Below, piece by piece: positions 1 to 13,517 of a stretch of DNA of 64,000 nucleotides; the stretch's first letter is position 1; the number at the start of each line of letters is the position of its first letter. The translations under genes and the position numbers were made by a program. The notes under the pieces were generated by a model, which saw nothing but the letters and a program-made list of their open reading frames with translations, was not told the origin of the DNA and ran no database searches. The stretch is taken from contig JAJFFF010000012.1 of assembly GCA_021776785.1 (NCBI GenBank), forward strand, positions 186,001 through 250,000, in the 5' to 3' direction. The stretch is from Planctomycetota bacterium. Lineage in GTDB: Bacteria; Planctomycetota; PLA2.

Positions 1-949
1 TGGCGGCTTTGGAGCCCGAAGAGCTGGCCGTGAACGAGCTCGCTGACGTGCTTGCCATGGGCCAATCGCGGATTTCGAACCACCTGCGCTTGTTGAAAGG
101 CGAGGGGGCGATTGGCGCCCGGCGCGACGGCGCGTGGACGTTTTATCGCAACGCTTTGCATGACGACGCGGAGCGCTCTGCGCTGTGGAGTGCGGTGCGC
201 GCAGGGCTCGTGGACGAGGCGGAGTTTTTAGACGACCAGGAACGCCGTGCGGCGGTCTTGGACACCCGCCGCCGCCTGAGTCGCGACCATTTCGCCGCGG
301 CCGCCGGCACCCCCGACTTTGCGTTTGGGACCGTGCGGGCTGAGATTTTGGCGACGTTGGTTCCGCGCGAGCGCATCGCCGTGGACGCGGGTTGCGGCGA
401 CGGCTACCTCACCGAAATGCTCGCCGAGCGGTTTGACGAAGTGTGGGCCGTCGATCACGCGCCGGAGCGTTTAGCGGCGGCGCGCGCCCGCGTTCAAGGC
501 GGCAACGTACAGTTTCACCAAGGAGAGATCGACGCCTTGCCCCTACCGGCGCGGTCCTGCGACCTGGTTTTTTTGAGCTTTGTGCTCCACCACGTCCCGG
601 CCATCGGCGCAGCACTCAAGGAAGCGCGCCGCGTGCTCAAGCCGGGCGGGCGCGTGGTCGTCGCCGACCTCTGCCCCCACAAGGAAGAATCGCTGCGACA
701 GGATGAGGGCGACTTCCGCCTGGGCGTGGATCCCGACGATCTATGCGCCGAGCTCGTCGCTGCCGGGTTCGATGATGTGGCGAGATTTCCGATCGAAGAT
801 CGGTGGATCGCGTCCGCCCGTACTCAACTACCGCTCTTTGCCATCAACGGCGTCAAGCCGCGCGAACGCGCCAAGCGCGCCCCCAAAAATAAAACAAGTA
901 AACGGAACGCCTCCTCCAAGAAGTCGAGGCAACGCCACGGAGTAACCAA

Positions 950-953
<4 letters not shown>
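1..953 (+). CDS. ArsR-type HTH / SAM-dependent methyltransferase fusion (5' end outside window)
   Basis: The reading frame is open to the first base, and the first visible codons already lie inside a winged-helix domain ([20 protein letters not shown] is the ArsR recognition-helix region). The true start is therefore upstream and the TTG at 9 is probably not it. About 110 visible residues of HTH and linker precede a class I methyltransferase domain with motif [12 protein letters not shown] and the post-motif [12 protein letters not shown]. The tail is strongly basic (many K/R). The stop overlaps the GTG start of ahcY by 4 bp, so the two are almost certainly co-transcribed. Fusions of an ArsR repressor with a methyltransferase are known beside SAM-cycle genes, which makes control of the SAM/SAH cycle a reasonable inference. 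The methyl acceptor is unknown. Confidence 0.85.
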
Positions 954-2401
<1,448 letters not shown>

Positions 2402-2420
2402 GTTCTTTAAGCGAAACGAG

Positions 2421-2453
2421 AACGGGGTCGTCTTGGGACGGCCCCGTTTTTTT
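2421..2453 (+). terminator. Rho-independent terminator of ahcY
   Basis: A 12-bp stem (AACGGGGTCGTC / GACGGCCCCGTT, one G-T pair) with a TTGG loop runs into a seven-T tract. It sits just after the ahcY stop and is the clearest intrinsic terminator in the window. Confidence 0.93.
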
Positions 2454-2473
2454 GTGCGGCGCCGCACCAAGTT

Positions 2474-3334
2474 CTACCAACCGAAAATCGCCGGCAATCT
2501 CCGGCCGCCCCCATCGATTAACGTCCAGCACGCGGCGAGCGCAATCACGAGCGACAGTGCCCGAAGAGTGAACGACATGCGGGACCATCCGATCCCGATC
2601 AGCGCGAGCGCCGAAACCGAGAAACCGACCGCTGACAAAACCATTCCCCTGTAGTCCCCACTCGCCAATGAGACGTTGTTTGCGAATAGAGCCCAGGCGG
2701 TCAGACAGAGCGCCGTCCAAAAGCACGCGGAGGCGCGCGAGCTACTGGCTGCCACAGCCAGTGCGTTTTGATTCGAATCGCGCGGATCGCGAAGCGCTTG
2801 GAGGTCCTCTGGCGTTACGTCAAAGTTTTCGGCCGGATCCCAATACACGAAGTAGTCGTCGGATGCAGCCACCCAGGCAACCCGATTGGTAACCGGATTG
2901 TGCCCCACGAGCCATACGTACTGGCCCGCGCGGAGCCCACCGATGAGGCACTCGACACGAGCACGGGCCAGGAAATACGGAACCGTCCGCTGGCTTTCCA
3001 AGCGCCGCCTCAAACTGTCTTGCAGCCGCGCGATGAAGTCGTCTTTGGTCAGCCTCTCGTCGGCAAGTTCCTCGCGCGCGAGCGCCAGCGCTGGCGGCCA
3101 GTGTTGCGCCGAACGAAGGAGCACTTGCAGTTTTTCGGGTGCCTTCCGGCACGCCGCAGAACTCTCAAGTGCCTCACACGCCGGTTCCCAATCGCCGAAG
3201 CATTCGTACAGCGCCCACTCGTGGTCGTGCCGGCAGCAGCAGACTTCGATGGCACTCACACATTCTGGTACGTCAGGCACGTAACCCTCGCGCTCGCGCC
3301 GAAGATCCACGAGATAGAACCCGAGGTTTCCCAC
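2474..3334 (-). CDS. Hypothetical protein with three C-terminal membrane helices
   Basis: I recognise no family. The first roughly 200 of 286 residues are soluble, with a cysteine cluster (EVCCCRHDHEW near residue 32), a stretch rich in charged residues, and a segment GQYVWLVGHNPVTNRVAWVAA that reads like a small beta domain. The last roughly 85 residues form three hydrophobic segments ending in a short soluble tail, so the protein is probably anchored in the inner membrane with a cytoplasmic N-terminal domain. It is convergent with ahcY and lies just downstream of another unknown gene on the same strand. Confidence 0.6.
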   Translation of the reverse strand: MGNLGFYLVDLRREREGYVPDVPECVSAIEVCCCRHDHEWALYECFGDWEPACEALESSAACRKAPEKLQVLLRSAQHWPPALALAREELADERLTKDDFIARLQDSLRRRLESQRTVPYFLARARVECLIGGLRAGQYVWLVGHNPVTNRVAWVAASDDYFVYWDPAENFDVTPEDLQALRDPRDSNQNALAVAASSSRASACFWTALCLTAWALFANNVSLASGDYRGMVLSAVGFSVSALALIGIGWSRMSFTLRALSLVIALAACWTLIDGGGRRLPAIFGW

Positions 3335-3392
3335 GCCGGTAGTCTACCGCGCGGTGAACTGACCCTGTCGTGCGCTCGCGAGTTCACGCGTT

Positions 3393-4025
3393 CTACGTCG
3401 GCCGCGTGTACCACCATGGCCCGTAGCTGAAAAACTCCGACCGGTGAGGGTTCGCGACGATGTCCGTCCTGTTTGTCGCGCGGACTCGCACTTCAAAACC
3501 TTCGGGGAGTTCTTTCCAGTACGTGGCGTCCCACGGTCGCAATCGCGTTCGCTCCACCGCACCGTGTGTCTGGATCCAGCAGTCGCGCTGGTACGCCAGG
3601 TACTTGTCGGCTTGCTCCTCGCTTGCAGCTCGAAACATGATGGCGTCGTCCTCGCGCTCCTCCTCCACAAACCGGCCCCAATCCGGCCGCGCGATGCTCT
3701 CCCATGCACGGCCGCCGTCGCTCGTGAGGTCGTAGCTCGTACACTCCATGGGTCTGTTGGAGCGTTGCGCGAGTGCGTCGAGAACCTCGGCGCGTGATTT
3801 CAGACGGACGCGCTCGCCGTTGCCCCAATTAGCGCACGGAAGTTCCGCTTCGATCAGTCCTTGAGCGAACAGCCGCGCGAACGAATCCGCAACCTCGTCG
3901 TCGGACGCTCGGTGACCCTCGCAATTCAACACTTCGGCGATGTTGGGCCCGACCATCCACGACATCGGATAAGAAAACAAGACGACGCTATCCAGCAGCC
4001 AGAAGTCGAGTCGATTCGGATTCAC
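3393..4025 (-). CDS. Hypothetical protein, possible winged-helix domain
   Basis: A 210-residue soluble protein of unknown function with a GTG start. The first half resembles a winged-helix fold: helices ending in DEVADSFARLFAQGLIEAEL, then a YDLTSDGGRAWESIARPDW stretch similar to the wing and 'LT..G...W' segment of PadR/MarR-like regulators. The second half is acidic, then basic and aromatic (SYGPWWYTRPT end). DNA binding is only a suggestion from this pattern. It lies between two other uncharacterised genes on the same strand, 58 bp upstream of the membrane protein gene. Confidence 0.55.
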   Translation of the reverse strand: MNPNRLDFWLLDSVVLFSYPMSWMVGPNIAEVLNCEGHRASDDEVADSFARLFAQGLIEAELPCANWGNGERVRLKSRAEVLDALAQRSNRPMECTSYDLTSDGGRAWESIARPDWGRFVEEEREDDAIMFRAASEEQADKYLAYQRDCWIQTHGAVERTRLRPWDATYWKELPEGFEVRVRATNRTDIVANPHRSEFFSYGPWWYTRPT

Positions 4026-4116
4026 GTGTGTTCGCCCGCATGAGCGCAGGGTAGCGCAACCAGTGTAGCGCGAGCGACATTTGCGTGCTGCGGCGTGTTT
4101 TCATCCGCATTCCTCC

Positions 4117-5658
4117 TCACTTCGTCGCGGTTCCCCAGTGCGGTGCACCGTCTGGGGAAGTGCACAACACGTTGCTCCCGTCAGGACTCGCCGCCGCAAG
4201 AGTCCAACCTGGCGCCGGGAACAGCAGGCGCCCATTCAGCGTGCTGAGATCGAGTACGACTGGGTCACCGGTTTCCAAAACCAGATGATGGGGTCCGCAC
4301 CAGACCGTTGGCATCTCGCGCAAAGACTCGACCATTTTTCGGTCTTCGGCAGATTGGCTGGCGAATCGGCGAGATCGTTTGGGGCCCCGGACCACAAGGA
4401 CCCCGCCCTCTTCGGCTGCGATGACGAAGCGACCATCCGGCGACGAGATTCCTGCTGGCGCAGCGATCTTTTGCGGACGTCCGCGCTTGGGAGCCCACGA
4501 GTAATGTATTTCAACGAAATCCGCGCCCGCGAACTCACGCCGCACCAACATCAGCCCGTCCGTCGTCCACGCCTCCGTGTCGAGGTCCAGTGCTCTCTCC
4601 GTCGTGTGAAGCATCTCCGCGGAGCCGACGTCGATGATGCGGACACGCCTCTTGCGTGGAATCTCTTTGCCGCCGGGCGCCGAGACCGCCATGCTTGTCC
4701 CGTCGGGCGACCACAGGACCGAGGCATGACTCGACAGCTTGAATTCGACGTCGGAACCGAGGAGCGAGCGCGGATTCTTCCCTGGCTCGAAGAGCACCAA
4801 TTCGACGGGATCCTCACTCGAATAAGAACCCGCGCGCTCTGGATGCACAACAACCGCGACGACCCGCGCGTCGCGGGGCGCAGGCACGAGCGTCGTGACG
4901 ATGCCGGCCACGGTTCCGATCGGCGTCGGCTCTGCACCGGGTGCCTTCCAATGCACGATGTGATGTCGGTCGTTGCTTTCGGCGAAAACAATGAAGCCCG
5001 TCCCCGACCAAACTCCGCCCTGGAACTCGCCCCTGGTCGCTAGACGCGTTGGGTTCGCAAACACGGGCTGGTCGGTCTCCATGAACTCGTCGTTACGCGC
5101 TGATCGGCGCGCCGGTACGCCGTCCCGAACCGCAATGGCAAGGACCGCGAGCAAATCGGATGCGTACTCCGCGTCCTTCTCCAGAAGCCGAACGCGCGAT
5201 CCATCGGGCGCGACGTTTAGATACACCTCCGCGTCGTGGGCACCGAAGTGCAAAAAAAGCTTGTTGGCTTCCCAGCCGTCTCGTGTACCGAGCCGCGCAT
5301 AAGAAAACGGCAACATCGCGAGCTTGCCCGGGTACCGAGGCGGCGTCGGTCGACCGAGCCAAGCCGCGACGTCGGCAACAAAGCCGGCGCCGCGTTCCAA
5401 AGAGCGCGGCTCCAATCGTCCCTCGCCAAACGCGAACGGCCCGTCGCCCATGGCATCGAGCAAAACCAGATCGACCGCTCCGTACTTGGAGGACAGATGG
5501 AAGCGCCGCCCACCGGGAATCGCTACCGTCTCCGCACCGAGATCGAGTTCACCGTCCGAGCCGCCTACGCCCGGCAGCTCGGGGGTGGCCCTTCGGTTCC
5601 GCAGGAAATGCACAAGCGCGGCCAGCGCGACAAGAACCAAGATCCTGAACCACCACAC
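4117..5658 (-). CDS. Membrane-anchored TolB/WD40-like beta-propeller protein
   Basis: The 513-residue product starts with one transmembrane helix (roughly residues 4-19, signal-anchor type) followed by RNRR, so most of the protein is probably extracytoplasmic. The second half carries propeller-like repeats of the 'W/ASPDG..' type: SVLWSPDGTSMAVSA, GISSPDGRFVIAAEE and LAAASPDGSNVLCTS. The middle section (FLHFGAHDAEVYLNV) has no recognised family. The start is GTG with no obvious ribosome-binding site. A scaffold or sensor role is plausible for such propellers; no enzyme motif is visible. Confidence 0.6.
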   Translation of the reverse strand: MWWFRILVLVALAALVHFLRNRRATPELPGVGGSDGELDLGAETVAIPGGRRFHLSSKYGAVDLVLLDAMGDGPFAFGEGRLEPRSLERGAGFVADVAAWLGRPTPPRYPGKLAMLPFSYARLGTRDGWEANKLFLHFGAHDAEVYLNVAPDGSRVRLLEKDAEYASDLLAVLAIAVRDGVPARRSARNDEFMETDQPVFANPTRLATRGEFQGGVWSGTGFIVFAESNDRHHIVHWKAPGAEPTPIGTVAGIVTTLVPAPRDARVVAVVVHPERAGSYSSEDPVELVLFEPGKNPRSLLGSDVEFKLSSHASVLWSPDGTSMAVSAPGGKEIPRKRRVRIIDVGSAEMLHTTERALDLDTEAWTTDGLMLVRREFAGADFVEIHYSWAPKRGRPQKIAAPAGISSPDGRFVIAAEEGGVLVVRGPKRSRRFASQSAEDRKMVESLREMPTVWCGPHHLVLETGDPVVLDLSTLNGRLLFPAPGWTLAAASPDGSNVLCTSPDGAPHWGTATK

Positions 5659-5703
5659 GACGCACGCGATTGTAGCCGAGTGACCGTGCAGCAGGCGACA
5701 CGC

Positions 5704-5917
5704 TCAGAGGTCCCGCGAAGCCGAGCGTGCGAGTTCGCGAACCTCCCGCCAACGCTTGTGCGACTCGACAGCTTGCTCGGTCCAGAGATGCTCCTTTGGG
5801 GGCCGGACATCTCGTGAAGAACGACGTCGAGTCTTCGGAGAGTCGAGATCTGCCGCGGGGTGAGATCCTCAGCGAAGATCGACGCGGTGTGCGGCTCGCG
5901 CGCGCCGAGTCGGTGCT
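5704..5917 (-). pseudogene. Possible frameshifted remnant of a small gene
   Basis: In the gap between two divergent genes the minus strand encodes a protein-like stretch in one frame (EDLTPRQISTLRRLDVVLHE). It continues, after a shift at the five-C run at 5798-5802, in another frame (KEHLWTEQAVESHKRWREVR) to a TGA at 5704-5706. One extra C would join the two parts. No start codon precedes the first part in its frame. It may be a decayed gene, a sequencing indel or coincidence; I do not recognise the family. Confidence 0.3.
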
Positions 5918-5931
5918 AGCATTGGAGTCCA

Positions 5932-7449
5932 GTGCGGCGGATACAGATTGGGGGGCTTGCGGCCGTGGTCTTTCTGCTTGTCGGCTGGAGCGTGTGGCCT
6001 CGTGCGAAGTCGCCGCGACGCCCGCGTCTCGCTGCCGAGGCTCCTGACACAAAGACGGCGCGGCCCGCGCGGTCAGCGCCGACCACGGACGGAACCGCCA
6101 CCCCGTCACGCTCGACAGATCCCTCGATGGCGCCGGTCAGGCGGCTTGCGGTCGAAGTGCGTGATCCGGACGATCAGCCGGTGCGCGGTGGACTCGTCCG
6201 GTTCGTCGCCGGAGACAACGTCGAAGTTGGCCGTGCCGAAACGAACGGCAACGGGATCGCGTTGCTGCGTGTTCGGGGTGCGGGCCGCGCGGTAGTGACC
6301 CGTGTTCAGCCATACTATCCGGCGCGCTCGGATCCGATCCGACCGGAATCGGAGCGCGTCGTCGTTCGTCTCGTGCGGGGCGAACTCGCCGTTGCAGGGC
6401 GCGTCGTCGATTTCGACGGAACCGAGCTTGCGGGCGCCATGGTTGCCGCCAAACTCGTTGACACCGAGGGCTGGATCGGCGACTGGCGTTGGGTTGGTCG
6501 CTCCGTATCCGCACCTCAAAACAGGTTCCGCATCGAGGGCCTTCGCCCCGGCCGGTATGAACTCATTGTCCGGGCGGGGCAATCGACGTCCGCCCGTGGC
6601 CTACCGCCGCGCGAGCCCGTCATCGCGCAAGCAGGCGATCGAGACGTCGAGATCCGACTCCGCAAGATCGCGTGGGTTACGTTCCATTGGTTGGACGCCG
6701 TCACCAACGCACCGATCGAAACACACCGCAACGTTCGGTGGCGCGAGGATGGACTGGACCGACACGCCCGTGCGAGCGGACCCCATAACGAGGCTTCCAC
6801 GTCGCGTTCGTGGATGGGGTACGACCCGGTGTCGCTCACCGCGACGGCGGACGGCTACCGACCGCAAAAGATGGACGTCCACCTCCGCGACGACGATTTG
6901 AACCGCACGATTACGTTCCGCTTGGCGCCCGATCCCGACTCGCTTGTACGAGTCGAGCTGGTCGTTCGTGACAGTCGCGCGGATCCCGTTCAAAAGATCA
7001 CGATCATGCGCGTGAAGGAAGATGGCTCCGGCATCGGAACGACGCACGCAAGCGAAGACGGTCGTGTCTTCTTAGAGCTCCCGGCAGGGCCAAACCGGTT
7101 GCGCTTCGGACCGCTGATCTGCACCTACAACTGGCGCAACCGTCCATGGGTCGTCCGTTTCTTGGAGCTAAAAGTCGAGCGCGGCAGCCGTCCCGTCGTG
7201 TCCGTCGAGATCCAGCGCGGAGGGTGGCTGCGGCGACCCCAATGGGAAGGCAAACTCGTTCACACGGCAAAAATTCGCGGCACAAAAGAAGAGTTCGTTT
7301 TCTACGGGCGCGGTGACCACCGCGCGTGCCTCGCGCCCGGCCGCTATACGGTCGAAGCCGAGCTAGCCGACGGCCGCGAACTGACGGGCGAAGTCGAGAT
7401 CACGGCAGACCAGACCTCGCACGTCACGCTGGAACTCAAAAACGACTGA
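5932..7449 (+). CDS. Secreted/anchored carboxypeptidase-regulatory-like (CarboxypepD_reg) domain protein
   Basis: A 505-residue protein with an N-terminal hydrophobic helix (residues 6-22) followed by a basic, low-complexity linker. The body is a series of beta-sandwich modules: AVEVRDPDDQPVRGGLVRF, AVAGRVVDFDGTELAGAMV, and FRIEGLRPGRYELIVRAG, the classic 'G.V.D..G.P..GA.V ... L.PG.Y.L.V' pattern of carboxypeptidase-regulatory domains. A final LAPGRYTVEAEL module closes the protein. The GTG start at 5932 is preceded by GGAG. Such proteins are common extracytoplasmic structural proteins in planctomycetes; no enzymatic motif is visible. Confidence 0.7.
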   Translation: MRRIQIGGLAAVVFLLVGWSVWPRAKSPRRPRLAAEAPDTKTARPARSAPTTDGTATPSRSTDPSMAPVRRLAVEVRDPDDQPVRGGLVRFVAGDNVEVGRAETNGNGIALLRVRGAGRAVVTRVQPYYPARSDPIRPESERVVVRLVRGELAVAGRVVDFDGTELAGAMVAAKLVDTEGWIGDWRWVGRSVSAPQNRFRIEGLRPGRYELIVRAGQSTSARGLPPREPVIAQAGDRDVEIRLRKIAWVTFHWLDAVTNAPIETHRNVRWREDGLDRHARASGPHNEASTSRSWMGYDPVSLTATADGYRPQKMDVHLRDDDLNRTITFRLAPDPDSLVRVELVVRDSRADPVQKITIMRVKEDGSGIGTTHASEDGRVFLELPAGPNRLRFGPLICTYNWRNRPWVVRFLELKVERGSRPVVSVEIQRGGWLRRPQWEGKLVHTAKIRGTKEEFVFYGRGDHRACLAPGRYTVEAELADGRELTGEVEITADQTSHVTLELKND

Positions 7450-7541
7450 GGGCCGAAAAAGCCGCTCTCGCCCCGCAAGGCTCAAGAGAACTTCGTCGCA
7501 CGAGATTGACTCGGCTTTACGACGGACAAGTCCTTCGGCCC
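7450..7541. terminator. Nested inverted repeats between convergent genes
   Basis: Two nested perfect inverted repeats flank this gap: GGGCCGAA (7450-7457) with TTCGGCCC (7534-7541), and AAAGCCG (7458-7464) with CGGCTTT (7512-7518). They separate the convergent 5932 and 7604 genes and may act as a bidirectional transcript end. The span is long for a classical terminator. Confidence 0.4.
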
Positions 7542-7603
7542 TCGCCCAGCACGGGAGTTTCGTAGGACGCTGATAGCGCCGGGTGCGCGGTGGACTCTCC
7601 GGC

Positions 7604-8170
7604 CTATGCCTTGCCTTGCCGCCGCCGCCAGACAAGTGCGCCCGCGACCGCGAGACCCGACAGAAACAATGTGCCGGGTTCCGGGACCGGGGCCGAACCT
7701 CCCGCGAGCACTAACTTCCAAGTCCTGCCAATGACGATGGGGGTTCGATCCTGGTCCACCGACCGCCAGTCCCCGAACGCAACCAAAGTGATTTGGTCCG
7801 CAGCGGGGCCGAGGCCGCCAAGGTCCACGAATGGGGACTGCCATGTACTGGGCGCCCCCACCGGTGCAAGCTCCTGGGAGCCTATGGGGCCGTCGAACCC
7901 AAATGAACCGTCAATCCCAATGCCATCCCCGTGGTCCCACATGATGACCCCCCCGCTGGGGCCCGTTACCGTGAACGAGAAGTCAACTGCGGAAGACAAA
8001 GCAAAGCTGGTCGCGCCCATCGGCACGCCTGCCAAGTCGATGAAACCTTCCAGGGATCCGCCGTCGATGTCGTCCGTCGGGTCTACCAGATAGCGCCCCG
8101 TGAACGGATCCGCCAACGCGGTCCCCGCCAGCAACACCAGCACCGCCGCCACAGTTAGTCCTACTCGCAT
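7604..8170 (-). CDS. PEP-CTERM sorting-domain protein (copy 1)
   Basis: A 188-residue exported protein. I chose the internal ATG at 8170 because a strong AAGGAGGG Shine-Dalgarno lies 6 nt upstream and the next residues form a clean signal peptide (MRVGLTVAAVLVLLAGTALA). The C-terminus is a canonical PEP-CTERM signal: VPEPGT, a hydrophobic helix (LFLSGLAVAGALVW), then RRRQGKA. Proteins of this type are processed by exosortase and attached to the cell surface or extracellular matrix. The middle (about 130 residues) is acidic, Gly-rich and unrecognised. The neighbouring gene is a paralogue with a nearly identical 5' end. Confidence 0.88.
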   Translation of the reverse strand: MRVGLTVAAVLVLLAGTALADPFTGRYLVDPTDDIDGGSLEGFIDLAGVPMGATSFALSSAVDFSFTVTGPSGGVIMWDHGDGIGIDGSFGFDGPIGSQELAPVGAPSTWQSPFVDLGGLGPAADQITLVAFGDWRSVDQDRTPIVIGRTWKLVLAGGSAPVPEPGTLFLSGLAVAGALVWRRRQGKA

Positions 8171-8286
8171 CGATGCCCTCCTTGGTATTTGGGGACTTGT
8201 AGCAACAAGAAGCGCGTTCGCGCCGGCGGGTTCCTCCCCCAAGCGGGTTTTCACCGGCGCGGATGTCGATTCAGGTCGACAAACCG
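8100..8286 (-). repeat. Duplicated leader/signal-peptide block, copy 1
   Basis: This block and 9091-9279 are almost identical over about 187 bp, covering the 5' untranslated region, the Shine-Dalgarno site and the signal peptide of the two PEP-CTERM genes. The rest of the two genes differs much more. The upstream part contains a possible stem (CGCCGG with CCGGCG) that is also formable, with changed bases, in copy 2. Confidence 0.85.
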
Positions 8287-8468
8287 CGCCGCCTGCCCAA
8301 CCGCGTTGATGTGTACGAACGGCTCGCCCGGCACGTGGACGACTTGCGCGCCGCGGCGGTTGGGCCTACATGCGCCGACACGCGCAGCCGTTCAGCGACA
8401 ACCTGGCTTTCGCGTCCGGCAAGACTCAAGAGCACGTCGTCATTCGTGGATCCCACCCTATACGAGCA

Positions 8469-8502
8469 AGAGCCGGACGGTCTTTCGACCTTGCCCGGCT
8501 CT
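8469..8502 (-). terminator. Hairpin downstream of PEP-CTERM copy 2
   Basis: An 8-bp stem (AGAGCCGG / CCGGCTCT) with an inner GGTC/GACC stem lies 51 bp after the stop of the 8553-9161 gene. There is no clear T run, so termination is likely but not certain. Confidence 0.5.
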
Positions 8503-8552
8503 GAGAATACGTGAGACGCTGATAGTGCTGGGTGCGCGGTCGTCTGTTCGGA

Positions 8553-9161
8553 CTACGCCTTGCGCTTTCGACGCCGCCAGACAAATGCGCCCGCGACCGC
8601 GAGACCCGACAGAACGAACGTTCCGGGCTCCGGGACGGGCGCAGGGCCGCTCGCGAGCACTAGCCTCCAGGCCGGATTTGCATCGTCCGTTGATCCTGCC
8701 GCGGGGCCCGGGATGAGGTCTTCGGAGGACCCCCAAAATCGGACGCTGCCGCCGCCAAGAAGCCCGATTTGCAATATGTCAAATGTGTCGGCCTCTCCGT
8801 CGAGGTCCCCGATGGCAGCCCACTCGCCGTCAGACTGGTTCCGAACGACGACGAGAGTGGCGTCCCCGAGCGGCGCGTCGAAAGTCAGCACGTCGTCTCT
8901 TGTCAAGGCGACGGCTTGACTGTCGTACGTAAGAGTCGAGATGCCAGGGCCGGATACGACGATCGAAAACCCCGACACGAACGAGTCCCCAAGTTTGAAT
9001 GACGCGGTTCCCATCGGTGCTTCAAAGAAGTCGATGAAGCCTGACGCCGAAACGCCTTGAGTGGCGATCGACTCGATGTTATAGCGCCCTGTGAACGGAT
9101 CCGCGAACGCGGTCCCCGCCAGCAACACCAGCACCGCCGCCACAGTTAGTCCTACTCGCAT
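8553..9161 (-). CDS. PEP-CTERM sorting-domain protein (copy 2)
   Basis: A 202-residue paralogue of the preceding PEP-CTERM protein. The signal peptide MRVGLTVAAVLVLLAGTAFA and the following DPFTGRY are the same as in copy 1. The central domain has diverged (FDILQIGLLGGGSVRFWGSS). The C-terminus VPEPGT, hydrophobic helix, RRRKRKA is a complete exosortase signal. The same AAGGAGGG ribosome-binding site precedes the ATG. No exosortase or glycan cluster is in the window, so the processing enzyme must be encoded elsewhere. Confidence 0.9.
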   Translation of the reverse strand: MRVGLTVAAVLVLLAGTAFADPFTGRYNIESIATQGVSASGFIDFFEAPMGTASFKLGDSFVSGFSIVVSGPGISTLTYDSQAVALTRDDVLTFDAPLGDATLVVVRNQSDGEWAAIGDLDGEADTFDILQIGLLGGGSVRFWGSSEDLIPGPAAGSTDDANPAWRLVLASGPAPVPEPGTFVLSGLAVAGAFVWRRRKRKA

Positions 9162-9279
9162 CGATGCCCTCCTTGGTATTCGGGGACTTGTAGCAACAAG
9201 AAGCGCGTTCGCGCCAGCGGGTTCTCCCCCCTTGCGGGTTTTTCACCGGGCGCAAATGTCGATTCAGATCGACAAACCG
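9091..9279 (-). repeat. Duplicated leader/signal-peptide block, copy 2
   Basis: Partner of 8100-8286: same order of features (leader with possible stem, ribosome-binding site, signal peptide) at an offset of about 991 bp, with scattered substitutions and small indels in the leader. Confidence 0.85.
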
Positions 9280-9363
9280 TGTCCTTCTTACCTACGAAGA
9301 CAAAGGCCGCCAGGTCCGACGCAGGCCGCGCGTGCGCCCCCCGCGCCCCGAAGCGGCGGGTCG

Positions 9364-10494
9364 TTAGACCGCCGCCCTCAACTCGTCCACGCGGTCGAGG
9401 TGCTCCCAGGTGAAGCCCGGCTCTTCGCGGCCGAAGTGGCCGTACGCGGCTGTCTTTTGGTAGATCGGCTTTCTTAGGTCGAGCGTGTCGATGATGCCGC
9501 GCGGCGTTAACGGGAACACTTCGCGCACCGCCATCGAGATCTTTTCTTCGTCGATAGTGTTGGTGCCGAACGTGTCGACCAATACCGAGACCGGCGCCGC
9601 GACGCCGATGGCGTAGGCGAGTTGCACCTCGCAACGATCCGCAAACCCCGCCGCCACAACGTTTTTGGCCACGTAACGCGCCATGTACGCCGCACTGCGG
9701 TCGACTTTGGTCGGATCCTTGCCCGAAAACGCGCCGCCGCCGTGGCGGCCCATCCCGCCGTACGTGTCCACGATGATCTTGCGACCCGTCAGGCCGGCGT
9801 CCCCCATCGGCCCACCGATGACGAAGCGACCGGTCGGGTTGATGTGAATCACCGTTTGCTCGTCGAGCAGTTCGGCCGGCAAGACCGCGTTCACAAGGTT
9901 CGCCGTCAGATCAACCACGATCTGTTCCGTCGTCACTTCTTCGGCGTGCTGCGTACTCACGACGACCGTGTCGATCCGCTTGGGGTTGCGGTTCTCGTCA
10001 TACTGCACCGAAACCTGCGCCTTGCCATCGGGCCGCAAGTACGGAAGCGTGCCGTCCTCGCGCAGACCCGCGAGCTTGCGCGTGAGCTGGTGCGAAAACA
10101 TGATCGGCGCGGGCATGAGCTGCGGCGTCTCGCGACACGCATAGCCAAACATCATGCCCTGGTCGCCGGCGCCGTCTCGATCCACGCCCATCGCGATGTC
10201 GGGCGACTGCCGCTCGACCGCACACACCACGGCGCACGTGCTGGCGTCAAAACCCCAGGTGGCATCGGCGTACCCGATCTCAGCCACAACGCGGCGCACG
10301 ATTTCGGCATAGTCCAAACGCGCGTTCGACGTGATCTCGCCAGCGAGCACCACGATGCCGGTTTTCAGCAGCGTTTCGCAGGCTACGCGACCATGCGGAT
10401 CCTCGGCCAAGACGGCGTCGAGAATCGCGTCGGAAATCTGATCGGCCATCTTGTCGGGATGACCTTGGGTCACGGATTCGGACGTGAACAACAT
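9364..10494 (-). CDS. metK: Methionine adenosyltransferase (S-adenosylmethionine synthetase)
   Basis: Makes SAM from methionine and ATP. All family signatures are visible: [20 protein letters not shown] at the N-terminus, [12 protein letters not shown], the methionine/ATP-binding [19 protein letters not shown] and the C-terminal [14 protein letters not shown] prefer the ATG at 10494; a GTG two codons upstream (10500) is an alternative, and neither has a clear ribosome-binding site. Length (376) is normal. It lies 74 bp downstream of secA on the same strand. With ahcY in the same window, two of the SAM-cycle enzymes are present. Confidence 0.97.
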   Translation of the reverse strand: MLFTSESVTQGHPDKMADQISDAILDAVLAEDPHGRVACETLLKTGIVVLAGEITSNARLDYAEIVRRVVAEIGYADATWGFDASTCAVVCAVERQSPDIAMGVDRDGAGDQGMMFGYACRETPQLMPAPIMFSHQLTRKLAGLREDGTLPYLRPDGKAQVSVQYDENRNPKRIDTVVVSTQHAEEVTTEQIVVDLTANLVNAVLPAELLDEQTVIHINPTGRFVIGGPMGDAGLTGRKIIVDTYGGMGRHGGGAFSGKDPTKVDRSAAYMARYVAKNVVAAGFADRCEVQLAYAIGVAAPVSVLVDTFGTNTIDEEKISMAVREVFPLTPRGIIDTLDLRKPIYQKTAAYGHFGREEPGFTWEHLDRVDELRAAV

Positions 10495-10568
10495 CCCCAC
10501 ACTTTACCCACGCGCGGTGTCATCTCTGACCTTTTCGACGCGCTATCTTTCGCAGCGCCAGCGCGGGC

Positions 10569-13487
<2,919 letters not shown>

Positions 13488-13517
13488 AGAAACGATCTTT
13501 CAGGAACTAGATCGGGA

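Noticed and set aside
10522..10537. The 16-nt word ATCTCTGACCTTTTCG shared with 33569-33584, upstream of metK and natA/argG
   Set aside because: About one such shared 16-mer is expected by chance in 64 kb when both strands are compared, and the flanks do not match.
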